Source: Pseudomonas synxantha BG33R
Lineage (GTDB): Bacteria; Pseudomonadota; Gammaproteobacteria; Pseudomonadales; Pseudomonadaceae
DNA: 64,000 nt
Assembly (NCBI RefSeq): GCF_000263715.2
Contig: NZ_CM001514.1
Span: 234,936-298,935 of the forward strand
Direction of reading: 5' to 3'
Positions 42,815-51,371 of the stretch are shown here, piece after piece (within the stretch, counting starts at the first letter, position 1; each line of letters starts with the position of its first letter). The notes beneath the pieces were generated by a model. That model searched no databases and had not been told where the DNA came from. It worked only from the letters and a program-made list of their open reading frames with translations. The translations under genes and the position numbers were made by a program.

Positions 42815-43219
42815 ACCGCGATAGGTGGAGAAGCCGTAAGGGCTGAGCAACAGCGGGATGTGGTAGTGCTGGTCGACCTGCTTGACCTGGAAAATCACCG
42901 GCACCTCGGGGAAGAACGTCTCGCGGTTGGCCTTCTTGTAGTAATCGCCGGTCTTGAACACCACACGGTACTCGCCCGGCTTCATGCTCTGGTCGGCGGG
43001 GAACAGTTCGGCGATGCGTCCCTGTTGATTGGTCACGCCCTGGGACAGTGATTGCCACTGATCGCCCACATGCTGTTCCAGGGTGACGCTGACACCGGCC
43101 GATGGCAGGCCGTTTTCCAGGTTGAGCACGTGTACGCTCAGCGGGTTGCCGGCGGCCAGGGCCAGGTTGCACAGGCTACTCAGGCTGAGGGCGGCAAGGG
43201 TCATGTTTAGGGTTTTCAT
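42809..43219 (-). CDS. Exported hydroxyisourate hydrolase (transthyretin-like)
   Basis: A 136-residue protein with a signal peptide (to about residue 22, NLALA) and a transthyretin-like domain: LSVHVLNLENGLPSAGVSVTLE at the start and HYHIPLLLSPYGFSTYRGS at the end, with the family's C-terminal YRGS. HIUase converts 5-hydroxyisourate, the urate oxidation product, to OHCU. The periplasmic location is unusual compared with the cytoplasmic enzyme of most purine operons. No other urate genes are adjacent. Confidence 0.9.
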   Translation of the reverse strand: MKTLNMTLAALSLSSLCNLALAAGNPLSVHVLNLENGLPSAGVSVTLEQHVGDQWQSLSQGVTNQQGRIAELFPADQSMKPGEYRVVFKTGDYYKKANRETFFPEVPVIFQVKQVDQHYHIPLLLSPYGFSTYRGS

Positions 43220-43246
43220 CGGGAAGTCCTTTTGGAAGGGGTCAAG

Positions 43247-43720
43247 TCAGGGGGTGATTTTCAAGCCCAGTTGCTCGGCAGCCTGTATGGCGCAGGCTTC
43301 GTCCTGCGCAGCGCCGCCGGCACCGGCGATGCCCAGCGCGCCGACCAGTTCAGCATCAGCGAACAGCGGCACGCCGCCGCCGAGCAACAGCAACTCGGGC
43401 AAGCTGTTAAGGTTGGCAGCCTCGGGGTTGGTGCGGGCTCGCTCGGCGAATAGCCGGGTTGGGGTTTTGCTCGACAGCGCCGTGTACGCCTTGCGCTGGC
43501 TGGCGAGGCTGTTGTGCGGGCCGACACCGTCAGCCCGCAGGCCCAGCAGCAGGTTGCCGCCGCGATCAAGTACCGTCAGCGCAGCCGTGCAATGGGCCAG
43601 GCTGGCGTCGGCCAGTTGGCGTGCGGTGCGCAAATCCAGCTCGGCGTGGCGCGGCAGTTGTGGCGTGGCCTGTGCAGTGGTGGTCACAGCGAGGCTCAAG
43701 AACAAAGCGGTGCGATACAT
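43247..43720 (-). CDS. Exported GlcG/HbpS-like (DUF336) protein
   Basis: The start at 43720 (MYRTALFLSLAVTTTAQA) gives 157 residues with a signal peptide. The DUF336 core is clear: CTAALTVLDRGGNLLLGLRADGVGPHNSLASQRKAYTAL and GGGVPLFADAELVGALGIAGAGGAAQDEACA when read in segments. Family members bind haem or corrinoid-like ligands or have unknown roles. It lies 28 bases upstream of the HIUase gene on the same strand; both are exported, so they are probably one operon. Confidence 0.85.
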   Translation of the reverse strand: MYRTALFLSLAVTTTAQATPQLPRHAELDLRTARQLADASLAHCTAALTVLDRGGNLLLGLRADGVGPHNSLASQRKAYTALSSKTPTRLFAERARTNPEAANLNSLPELLLLGGGVPLFADAELVGALGIAGAGGAAQDEACAIQAAEQLGLKITP

Positions 43721-43820
43721 GTTTGTGGCTCCAGGAGGCAGGTGCTCACGGTAGCCAGTGGACGCGGACAAAAGCCGCACAATTGGATGACAGGTTTGTA
43801 ATCAAACCCAGAGGAAAGAC

Positions 43821-44186
43821 ATGCAGGTGTTGTTAGTGGAAGACCAGCCGCAACTGGCGCAGCTTATGGCCCAGGGTCTGAGCGAGGCCGGCTTCTCTGT
43901 GGAAGTTGCGGCCAACGGCATGGCGGCGCAGCGGTTTGTGGAAAGCTCTGTGTACGAGCTGGTGATTCTGGATGTGATGCTGCCGGGCTTGAACGCCTGG
44001 AAATTGCAGCAGGCGATTCGCCAACGCGGCAAAACGCCGATTTTGTTTTTGACCACGCCGGGCGGCATTGAGGACCGATTGCGGGGGTTGGAGCTGCACG
44101 AGGATGATTACCTGCTCAAGCCGTTTGACGCCAAGGTGTTGGTGGCACGGGTGAGGAAAGTATTGCGCCGGGATCGTGGGCGCTGA
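43821..44186 (+). CDS. Receiver-only response regulator, probably truncated
   Basis: A 121-residue protein with a complete receiver domain: acidic pocket LLVEDQPQ, phosphoacceptor Asp in LVILDVMLPGLN, Thr in LFLTTPGG, Lys in DYLLKPFD. It ends at VARVRKVLRRDRGR, exactly where OmpR-family regulators continue through a linker into a winged helix. No wHTH is found downstream and a REPIN follows within 20 bases. It is either a true single-domain regulator or a relic cut by the repeat's arrival. Confidence 0.8.
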   Translation: MQVLLVEDQPQLAQLMAQGLSEAGFSVEVAANGMAAQRFVESSVYELVILDVMLPGLNAWKLQQAIRQRGKTPILFLTTPGGIEDRLRGLELHEDDYLLKPFDAKVLVARVRKVLRRDRGR

Positions 44187-44202
44187 TTGCCTGGCGACCG
44201 CT

Positions 44203-44272
44203 ATCGGGAGCAAGCCCCCTCCCACATTTGACCGCGTTCACAGTTCAGTGTGGGAGGGGGCTTGCCCCCGAT
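44203..44272. repeat. REPIN after the receiver gene
   Basis: ATCGGGAGCAAGCCCCCTCCCACA faces TGTGGGAGGGGGCTTGCCCCCGAT. Confidence 0.85.
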
Positions 44273-44301
44273 GAGGCCATCACAGCCACTGAAAAATCCT
44301 C

Positions 44302-45306
44302 CTACCGCAACCCCTCCCGAAATTGCCCGGGCGTCATCCCTGTCCAGCGTTTGAACGCCCGGTTGAAACTGCTGGTATCGGCAAACCCGAGCAAATGGCT
44401 GATCTCGGCCAACGAACACTGCGGATCCCTCAGGTGCAGCAACGCCAGGTTCTGCCTGCACTCATTGAGCAGCGCATCAAACCGACAGCCTTCATCCGCC
44501 AGGTGGCGCTGCAAGCTGCGCAAGCTCAGGTGCAAGGCCTGGGCAACGCGTTCGGCACTCGGCTCGCCATCGGGCAATTGCGCCTCGATGACGGCGCGCA
44601 CCTTGCGCTCCCAGGTCAGTGGTTGCAGGTGGGCGAGGGTGCGCTTGAGCACGGTTTCATTGTGTTCGGCCAATTCCGGATTGGCGTCGTCGAGATGGCT
44701 GTCGAAGTCGTGAGCAGCGAACTCCAGGCGGTCTTCGTCGGCGGCAAAAAACACCGGCGAGCGCAAGACCGTATGCCACGGCGTGGGGTCGGCGGGTTCC
44801 GGGCGCCTTAGATAAACGGCCAACGGCGCGTAGTCACGCCCCAGGCGGTTGCGGCAAGTGCGCACATAGATCGCCACGAAGGCGTCGATGGCCTCCGGCG
44901 CCGGCGCGGGGCTGCCTTGGGGTTGGAGCAGGCGAAAGTGGTACGCGTCGCCATGGCGGGTCAGCTCCAGGCTCAGGGCGTCACTGACCACCTGGTGATA
45001 GCGCACGATGCGCTCGAACACCTCGCGCAAGCTGCCGCTGGCCACCAAGGCATAACCGAGGGCGTGAAAGGTGGTGGGGCTGACGAACCGCGACACCCGC
45101 AAGCCAATCGCCGGATCACCGCTGGCCTGCACCGCCAGTTGCCAGAGGCGCGTGGTGGCCGACAACGGATAGCGTGCGTTGGGGTCGTCCATCTGCTGCG
45201 GGTCGAGCCCGGCCTCGGCGCACAGCGCGGCGCTGTTCAGGCCCAGGGCGTCGAGCTGCTTGCGCAGGGCGCGGGTCCAACTGGCGAGGGAAGTGGGTTC
45301 GGTCAT
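44302..45306 (-). CDS. AraC-family regulator (arabinose_bd type)
   Basis: A 334-residue regulator: N-terminal Arabinose_bd-type domain (about 20-205, with GLNSAALCAEAGLDPQQM and FHALGYALVASGSLREVFERIVRYHQVV) and C-terminal AraC DNA-binding domain (about 235-333, with SAERVAQALHLSLRSLQRHL and SLAEISHLLGFADTSSFNRAFKRWTGMTPGQFR). This subfamily often governs lipid or alcohol genes. It is divergent from a fatty acid desaturase (about 100 bases), its likely target. Confidence 0.92.
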   Translation of the reverse strand: MTEPTSLASWTRALRKQLDALGLNSAALCAEAGLDPQQMDDPNARYPLSATTRLWQLAVQASGDPAIGLRVSRFVSPTTFHALGYALVASGSLREVFERIVRYHQVVSDALSLELTRHGDAYHFRLLQPQGSPAPAPEAIDAFVAIYVRTCRNRLGRDYAPLAVYLRRPEPADPTPWHTVLRSPVFFAADEDRLEFAAHDFDSHLDDANPELAEHNETVLKRTLAHLQPLTWERKVRAVIEAQLPDGEPSAERVAQALHLSLRSLQRHLADEGCRFDALLNECRQNLALLHLRDPQCSLAEISHLLGFADTSSFNRAFKRWTGMTPGQFREGLR

Positions 45307-45407
45307 GGCGATTGGCGCTTGCGGTCAACAGGTTGGCGTCCGAGGCTAGCATCCTGCCCGATCGCTTAGGGCAGGATGGACACATCAATGTACAAGAGGA
45401 TGGAAGC

Positions 45408-46478
45408 ATGGACGGTACTTCTGCAAGTCCCCAACAGATGAACGCACAACAACGTTCAGCGCATATCCGTGAGGTGGTGCTGGCCGAGGGCGACCGATTG
45501 CGCCAGCGCCATCCCTGGCTGCTGCATCAGGACGCTCTGGGCGCGAGCATCCTGGGGTTTGCCTTGTTGGGCATGCTCGGCTCGGCGGCGCTCTATATCA
45601 GCGGTCACCTGGCCTGGTGGGCGTGCCTGCTGCTCAATGCGTTCTTTGCTTCACTGACCCACGAGTTGGAGCACGACCTGATCCACAGCATGTACTTTCG
45701 CAAGCAGCGCCTGCCCCACAACCTGATGATGGGCCTGGTGTGGCTGGCACGGCCAAGCACGATCAACCCGTGGATTCGCCGGCATTTACACCTCAACCAT
45801 CACAAGGTCTCCGGCACGGAGGCCGATATGGAAGAGCGCGCCATTACCAACGGCGAGCCCTGGGGGCTTGCGCGCTTGCTGATGGTGGGCGACAACATGA
45901 TGTCGGCCTTGATCCGAATGCTGCGGGCCAAGACCTGGGCGCACAAGCTCAGCATCCTCAAGCGCGTGGTGCTGGTGTATGCCCCGCTGGCACTGCTGCA
46001 TTGGGGCGCCTGGTACGTCTTCCTGGGCTTTCATGCCGCCAACGGCATCGCCAGTCTGTTGGGCGCGCCGATCATGTGGTCGGCCGGCACCTTGCAGATG
46101 ATGCAGGTGATCGACATCGCTGCGGTGGTGATCATCGGCCCCAACGTGTTGCGCACGTTCTGCCTGCACTTTGTCAGCTCCAACATGCACTACTACGGCG
46201 ATGTGGAACCGGGCAACGTGATCCAGCAGACCCAGGTATTGAACCCCTGGTGGCTGTGGCCGTTGCAGGCGTTCTGCTTCAACTTCGGCAGCACCCATGG
46301 CATCCATCACTTTGTGGTGAAGGAGCCGTTCTACATTCGCCAGATGACCGTCAAGGTGGCGCATAAGGTCATGGCTGAGATGGGCGTGCGCTTCAATGAT
46401 GTCGGCACCTTCGCCCGGGCCAATCGGTTTGAGCGCCAGGAGCAGCCGGACGCCAAACTCGCTTTCAGCAAGCAATGA
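45408..46478 (+). CDS. Membrane fatty acid desaturase
   Basis: The start at 45408 follows AGAGGATGG; 356 residues. Three histidine boxes are visible: HELEHDLIH, HLHLNHHK and HGIHHF, with membrane helices at about 45-90 and 205-255. It is a distinct type from desA at 33808. The AraC regulator is divergent. The exact substrate is unknown. The last 14 bases overlap the convergent ABC ATPase gene. Confidence 0.88.
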   Translation: MDGTSASPQQMNAQQRSAHIREVVLAEGDRLRQRHPWLLHQDALGASILGFALLGMLGSAALYISGHLAWWACLLLNAFFASLTHELEHDLIHSMYFRKQRLPHNLMMGLVWLARPSTINPWIRRHLHLNHHKVSGTEADMEERAITNGEPWGLARLLMVGDNMMSALIRMLRAKTWAHKLSILKRVVLVYAPLALLHWGAWYVFLGFHAANGIASLLGAPIMWSAGTLQMMQVIDIAAVVIIGPNVLRTFCLHFVSSNMHYYGDVEPGNVIQQTQVLNPWWLWPLQAFCFNFGSTHGIHHFVVKEPFYIRQMTVKVAHKVMAEMGVRFNDVGTFARANRFERQEQPDAKLAFSKQ

Positions 46479-47280
46479 ACGCCAGGGGCAGGTCGCGGAT
46501 CTGTTCGTGCACCGGCGGCTGGTAGTGGTCATCACTGATCAATTCATGCAGCAGTTCTTCGCGCAGTTGGTGGAATTCAAAGCTGCTGCGCTGGCGCGGG
46601 TGGGGCAGGGTGATGTCCACCACCTGCTTGATGCGCCCCGGCCGGGGCTCCATCACCACCACGCGGTCGGCGAGGAAAATCGCCTCTTCCACATCATGGG
46701 TGACCAGCACCGTAGTGATCCTGGCGCGGGCACGAATCGCCAGGAGTTCGTCCTGCATCTGCTGGCGAGTCAGTGCATCCAGGGCGCCGAACGGTTCGTC
46801 CAGCAACAGGATGCGTGGGCTGGCCACCAGGCCACGGGCAATTGCCACTCGTTGGGCCATGCCGCCGGAGAGTTGGTGGGGGTAGGCGCGGGTGAAATCA
46901 GTCAGGCCCACCAGCTCGATAAAATCGCTGATGCGTCGGTTGCGCTCGGCCTCATTCAGCGGCTCGTTGACCAGGCCCAGGCCGATGTTCTGCGCCACGG
47001 TCAGCCAGGGAAACAGGCGGTGCTCCTGGAACACGATGCCGCGTTCGCCGCCGATACCGCTGACGGCCTTGCCATCGACCTGGATCTGGCCGCGAAACTG
47101 CGTATCGAGCCCCACCAGCAGACGCAGCAGGGTGGACTTGCCGCAACCGCTGGCGCCGACAATCGCGACGAATTCACCTTCGGCAATCTGCAGGTTGAAT
47201 TCGCGGATGGCTTCCAGTTCGAAGCCGTCGACATCGAAGCTTTTGCCCACATGGTTGAAGCTGACAATCGGTGCGTTCAT
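46465..47280 (-). CDS. atsC: ABC transporter ATPase, SsuB/TauB/AtsC type
   Basis: The start at 47280 (MNAPIVSFNHVGKSF) gives 271 residues; the ATG overlaps the permease stop by 4 bases. Motifs: Walker A VGASGCGKSTLL, Q-loop VFQEHRLFPW, signature LSGGMAQRVAIARGL, Walker [13 protein letters not shown], His in LVTHDVEEA. It belongs to the nitrate/sulfonate/taurine family. Neighbouring AtsK-like dioxygenase, sulfatase and double permease indicate sulfate esters as substrate, as in atsRBC of P. putida; the symbol is by analogy. Confidence 0.85.
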   Translation of the reverse strand: MNAPIVSFNHVGKSFDVDGFELEAIREFNLQIAEGEFVAIVGASGCGKSTLLRLLVGLDTQFRGQIQVDGKAVSGIGGERGIVFQEHRLFPWLTVAQNIGLGLVNEPLNEAERNRRISDFIELVGLTDFTRAYPHQLSGGMAQRVAIARGLVASPRILLLDEPFGALDALTRQQMQDELLAIRARARITTVLVTHDVEEAIFLADRVVVMEPRPGRIKQVVDITLPHPRQRSSFEFHQLREELLHELISDDHYQPPVHEQIRDLPLAFIAC

Positions 47281-48875
47281 GCGTGTCTCCAGCGGGTGGC
47301 ACGGGTTTCGATGCGTTGGCCGATCAGGTTGAGGGCGGCGCCGGTGAGGCCGACCAGGAGCATACCGCTCATGATCAGGTCCATGCGCAGCAACTGTTGG
47401 GCGCCGATCATCAGGCTGCCGATGCCGCCGTCCGAGGGCATGAAATATTCCGCGCCGATGGTGCCCATCCAGGCGTAGATCAGGCTCAGGCGCAGGCCGG
47501 CAAAAATCCCCGCCGCGGCCCCCGGCAGTACCAGACGACGCAGGCGTTGCCACAGGCTCAGGCGCAGCACTTGCGCCGCCTCACGCAGTTGCGGCGACAG
47601 GTTGAGCACGCTGCGCTGGGTGGCGATAAACAGCGGGAAGAACGCCGCGAGGGCGATAAACACCCACTTGGCCAGTTCCCCCAGGCCGAACCAGGCAGTG
47701 AGCAGCGGCACCCAGGCGAAAATCGCGATCTGGCGCAGCGCGGCCAGGGTCGGGCCGAGTACCCGCTCACTGCGCCGCGACAGCCCCAGCCACAAGCCCA
47801 TGGCAAAACCCAGGCTGCCGCCGAGCAGCGAGCCACCCACGGCCCGCCCAAGGCTTTTGCCCAACGCCGTGGTCAGGCTGCCATCCAGCACACCCGCCAC
47901 GGTGGTTTGCAGCACCGCTTGGGGGCTGACCAGAATGTTCGGGTCGACCCAACCCTGTTGCGTCGCCACTTGCCACAACGCCAGCAATAGCAGCGGCAAC
48001 AGCCACGGTTGCAAGCGTTGCCAGCCTTCATAGCGTGGCCCGCGGCGGATCTGCGCTGTAGCCGGATGGGGCCAGTGCACCCACTTGCGATCCAGCCAAC
48101 CAATGCCGCGGTCCATCACCACCCCCAGCACGCCGATGACCACGATGCACACAAAGACAATATCGAGCATGAACAACTGGCGCGCCCACACCATCAGGTA
48201 GCCGATGCCTTCGCTGGAGGCCAGCAACTCCACGGCCAGCAACGACGTCCAGCCCGCCGCCAGGGCCAGGCGTACCCCGGCCATGAACGCCGGTAATGCG
48301 GCGGGCAGGATCAGGCGGCGGATCAGCAAGTGGGTGGGCAGGCGTAACACGCGGGCGGCTTCGCGCAGGTTGGGCTGGGCATCGCGCACGCCCACCAGGG
48401 TGTGCAGGGTTACGGGCACCACAATGGCCTTGACCAGCACCACCAGTTTCAAGGTTTCGCCAATGCCGAAAAACACCATGAACAGCGGAATCCACGCCAG
48501 GGTCGGGACCTGCGACAGCGCGCTGAACGTGGGGAATACCAAACGCTCGGCGCGGGCGCTGAAACCCAGGATTGCGCCGAGTATTGCGCCCACGCCGATA
48601 CCGGCCAGCAGGCCCCAGAACAGGCGCTGCAAGCTGATCGCAAGATGGCTCCATAACTCGCCACCGGCCAGCTCCACTGCACTGCTCCACACCAGGGCGG
48701 GGGCGGGCAGAATCTGTTCGCTCATCCAGTGATTGCGACTGGCCAACCACCATAGGGCAAACAACGTGAGCGGCAGCAGCCACGGCAACAGGCGCTGACC
48801 CAACTGCGGCCAACGCGGCATTCTGCCGTTGGACGGGGCCGGCAGAGGTAGGCTCAAAAGTGAAATCCGGGCCAT
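47277..48875 (-). CDS. atsB: Double ABC permease for sulfate esters (AtsB-like)
   Basis: The start at 48875 follows GGAGGT; 532 residues made of two tandem BPD_transp_1 permease domains, each with an EAA loop: NLREAARVLRLPTHLLIRRLILPAALPA (about 175-205, read in parts) and QLREAAQVLRLSLWQRLRRLVLPGAAAG (about 430-460). Most SsuC/TauC permeases have one domain and dimerise, so this is a fused form about twice the usual length. AtsB of P. putida has the same double size. Operon with the ATPase; divergent from the binding protein. Confidence 0.88.
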   Translation of the reverse strand: MARISLLSLPLPAPSNGRMPRWPQLGQRLLPWLLPLTLFALWWLASRNHWMSEQILPAPALVWSSAVELAGGELWSHLAISLQRLFWGLLAGIGVGAILGAILGFSARAERLVFPTFSALSQVPTLAWIPLFMVFFGIGETLKLVVLVKAIVVPVTLHTLVGVRDAQPNLREAARVLRLPTHLLIRRLILPAALPAFMAGVRLALAAGWTSLLAVELLASSEGIGYLMVWARQLFMLDIVFVCIVVIGVLGVVMDRGIGWLDRKWVHWPHPATAQIRRGPRYEGWQRLQPWLLPLLLLALWQVATQQGWVDPNILVSPQAVLQTTVAGVLDGSLTTALGKSLGRAVGGSLLGGSLGFAMGLWLGLSRRSERVLGPTLAALRQIAIFAWVPLLTAWFGLGELAKWVFIALAAFFPLFIATQRSVLNLSPQLREAAQVLRLSLWQRLRRLVLPGAAAGIFAGLRLSLIYAWMGTIGAEYFMPSDGGIGSLMIGAQQLLRMDLIMSGMLLVGLTGAALNLIGQRIETRATRWRHA

Positions 48876-49162
48876 GGAAGACCTCCGTGTCGCCAAATGC
48901 ATTATGTGATTTCGATCTTATAAAAACGTAATCAAGATGATTGCGAGATAAGAGAAATCATTTAAAGCCTCAGCTCTCCACGCATCCAATGCATTCGAAG
49001 AATATTTTCGATGCTATTCATGCATACCGCTCTGGAGCCTGTGTATTCGCTCGCATAGTCCAAAAAGATATTAAATTGTGCATTTATAGTATTTAAAGTT
49101 TTGTTCATGCTGTGCCTATTTTTTGCTCCCCAGGCGACCGTCGCCCACCAGGAGCTGCGCTT
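48876..49162. promoter_or_regulatory. AT-rich divergent control region of the ats-like genes
   Basis: About 290 AT-rich bases between the divergent permease and binding-protein genes. ATGCAT occurs at about 48897 (AAATGCATTATG), 48988 (CAATGCATTCG) and 49018 (TCATGCATACC); such repeated half sites could bind the LysR regulators at 50269 or 56235. No gene is seen. Confidence 0.5.
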
Positions 49163-50164
49163 ATGAAACTGCCCTTCAAACGTCTGATCAGCCTGTTCGC
49201 CGGTACCGCCCTGGCCGGGCTGGTGCATGCCGCTGACCTCAAGGAAATTCGCATTGCTGTGCCAGACCTCAGTGCCGGCAGCCAGCACAGTGGCGGCGGC
49301 ATCACCGACGTTTTGCGTGAACAGCAAATCTATGAAAAAGCCTTTGCCGACCAAGGCATCAAGATCCAGTGGAATTACTTCAAGGGCGCGGGCCCTGTGA
49401 TCAATGAAGCCTTCGCCAATGGCCAGGTGGACCTTGCCTATCTGGGTGACCTGGCGGCTATCATCGGCCGCTCCAATGGCTTGGATACTCGCCTGCTTAG
49501 CGCCACCGCGCGTGGTGTGAAGCACTACCTCGGCGTGGTGCCGGGCTCTGGCATCAAGACGCTGCAAGACCTCAAGGGCAAACGTGTCGCAGTGTTCCGC
49601 GGCACGGCCAGCCAGTTGTCGTTCGACAGTGCATTGGCCAGCCAGGGCTTGAGTGAAAAGGATTTGAAGGTCATCAACCTGGACTTCAATGCCGCCAGCG
49701 CTGCGCTGGCCGCCAAGCAGATTGACGCAACCTGGGGCGGTTCCACTCTCACGGCGTTGCAGGCCAAAGGCTTGGCAGAAATACCGCTGACCACCAAGGA
49801 CCTGGGTGATGCCGGCAGCATCCAGGCCGTGCTGGTGGGCAGCGCCAAGTTTGTCGACGAACACCCAGATGCTGTGGCCAAGCTGCTCAAGGCCCAGCAG
49901 CAGGCGGTGCAGTGGTTGACCGATGACAACAACAAGCAAGCCTACATCGCGTTGGTTTCCGGGCTGGCCAGCTACCCGCCGGTGATCCTGACCAATGATT
50001 TGAAAGACCAGAAACTCAGTGAGATTTTCCCCTCGACCCTGGACCCGGTGTTCCTGGGCAAATTGCAGGACGCGGTGAATTTGGCCTCGAAGGAGAAGTT
50101 GATTCGCAAGTCGTTTCAGGTGAGTGATTGGGTGGCGCCGGGGTTGGTGGCGGCGGGGCTCTGA
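49163..50164 (+). CDS. atsR: Periplasmic sulfate-ester/sulfonate binding protein (AtsR-like)
   Basis: The start at 49163 follows CAGGAGC; 333 residues with a signal peptide (MKLPFKRLISLFAGTALAGLVHA). The SsuA/TauA fold is evident: IRIAVPDLSAGS, FKGAGPVINEAFANGQVDLAYLGDLAAIIGRSNG, DLKGKRVAVFRGTASQLSF in segments. It should feed the double permease encoded divergently. The symbol is by analogy with atsR. Confidence 0.85.
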   Translation: MKLPFKRLISLFAGTALAGLVHAADLKEIRIAVPDLSAGSQHSGGGITDVLREQQIYEKAFADQGIKIQWNYFKGAGPVINEAFANGQVDLAYLGDLAAIIGRSNGLDTRLLSATARGVKHYLGVVPGSGIKTLQDLKGKRVAVFRGTASQLSFDSALASQGLSEKDLKVINLDFNAASAALAAKQIDATWGGSTLTALQAKGLAEIPLTTKDLGDAGSIQAVLVGSAKFVDEHPDAVAKLLKAQQQAVQWLTDDNNKQAYIALVSGLASYPPVILTNDLKDQKLSEIFPSTLDPVFLGKLQDAVNLASKEKLIRKSFQVSDWVAPGLVAAGL

Positions 50165-50189
50165 GTTTTTCGGTGCTTGGGCTATCGCT

Positions 50190-50261
50190 ATCGCAGGCAA
50201 GCCAGCTCCCACACTTGAATGTGTTCACCGCTCAAATGTGGGAGCTGGCTTGCCTGCGATG
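50190..50261. repeat. REPIN between atsR-like and LysR genes
   Basis: ATCGCAGGCAAGCCAGCTCCCACA faces TGTGGGAGCTGGCTTGCCTGCGAT. Confidence 0.88.
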
Positions 50262-50268
50262 AGGCCCT

Positions 50269-51189
50269 TCAAACCGCCACACTTACCTGCTGGCTATCCA
50301 CTTCCACCAACACCTCAATCATCGCCTTCGCCGCCGGCGACAACCGCGACCCAGTGCGACTGACAATCCCGCAACGCGCACTCATGGTCTCCATGTTCTG
50401 TGGCAGGTTGCGCCAGTGCAGCAGCACCAGCGAACCGCTGGCCACATCCTCGGCGAACGCTTCCTCGGTGCCCACGCCGATGGCGTTGGATTGCAGCACT
50501 ATCTTCACCAGCGCAGGGAAGTGCTCGGTCTGGATGCTCGGGGAAAAATCCATGCGCCCACTCAGGTTCGCCAGCAGTTTGCGAATGCCCTGGGAGATCA
50601 GCGGCGCGGCCAGTGGATAGTCGAACATATCGTTGGTCGACAGGCTGTCCTTGGCCAGCAACGGGTGCCCGGGGCGGCAGAAAAAGACGCCGCGCTTGGG
50701 TGTCAGTGCGCGGGTCTGGAAATTCGGGTCGGCTTCGAACTGGCGGATGTCGGCGATAAAGAATTCGATCTCTTCACGGCTCAGGCTGCGGCTGAGGGTT
50801 TCCCAGTTGTCCACCTGGAAACTCGTGCGGATTTTCGGGTGGGCGTTGATAAATCGCGCCACCGCATCCGGCACCAGTTTCGCGGCGGGCGCCGGGCCGC
50901 AGCCGAAGCGCAGGTCGCCGGCGTCGAGCTTGGTCATGCGCGTCACTTCACTGCTCAGCAGCGCTGCGCCATGCACCAGGCTCAGGGCATGTTGCAGCAC
51001 CACCTGGCCTTCCGGTGTAGGGCGCAGGTCCTTGTGGCCACGGTCCACCAGCACGCAGCCAAACTCCTGTTCCAGCCCCTGGATGCTGCGGCTGAACGCC
51101 GGCTGAGTGATGCCCATGGCGTCTGCGGCACGCACGAAACTGCGGTGTTCGTTGAGGGCGATGAAGTAGCGCAGTTGGCGAAGATCCAT
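50269..51189 (-). CDS. LysR-family regulator next to the dioxygenase gene
   Basis: The start at 51189 (MDLRQLRYFIALNEHRSF) gives 306 residues: winged HTH (AADAMGITQPAFSRSIQGLEQEFG) and a LysR substrate-binding domain (from about residue 90, LRFGCGPAP). It is divergent from the AtsK-like dioxygenase. Close in sequence to the LysR at 56235 (both have LRFGCGPAPA and R-L-SP-A-AM endings), so they are paralogues that may share signals such as sulfate status. Confidence 0.9.
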   Translation of the reverse strand: MDLRQLRYFIALNEHRSFVRAADAMGITQPAFSRSIQGLEQEFGCVLVDRGHKDLRPTPEGQVVLQHALSLVHGAALLSSEVTRMTKLDAGDLRFGCGPAPAAKLVPDAVARFINAHPKIRTSFQVDNWETLSRSLSREEIEFFIADIRQFEADPNFQTRALTPKRGVFFCRPGHPLLAKDSLSTNDMFDYPLAAPLISQGIRKLLANLSGRMDFSPSIQTEHFPALVKIVLQSNAIGVGTEEAFAEDVASGSLVLLHWRNLPQNMETMSARCGIVSRTGSRLSPAAKAMIEVLVEVDSQQVSVAV

Positions 51190-51371
51190 ATGCTTTCCCG
51201 GCATTTTAAAAATAGGTCGAAGGCATTTGCGACTAAGCAAGCTGAGGTTTTAAATGCAAGCTCTTATTCCGTCAACGAAGCATTGATTCATTTGCTAGAT
51301 CTAAAATGCATATGGATAGAGCGTTGCTGGAAAGCATCTCCACCATCAGCAGGCACATGAGGGTCATCACA

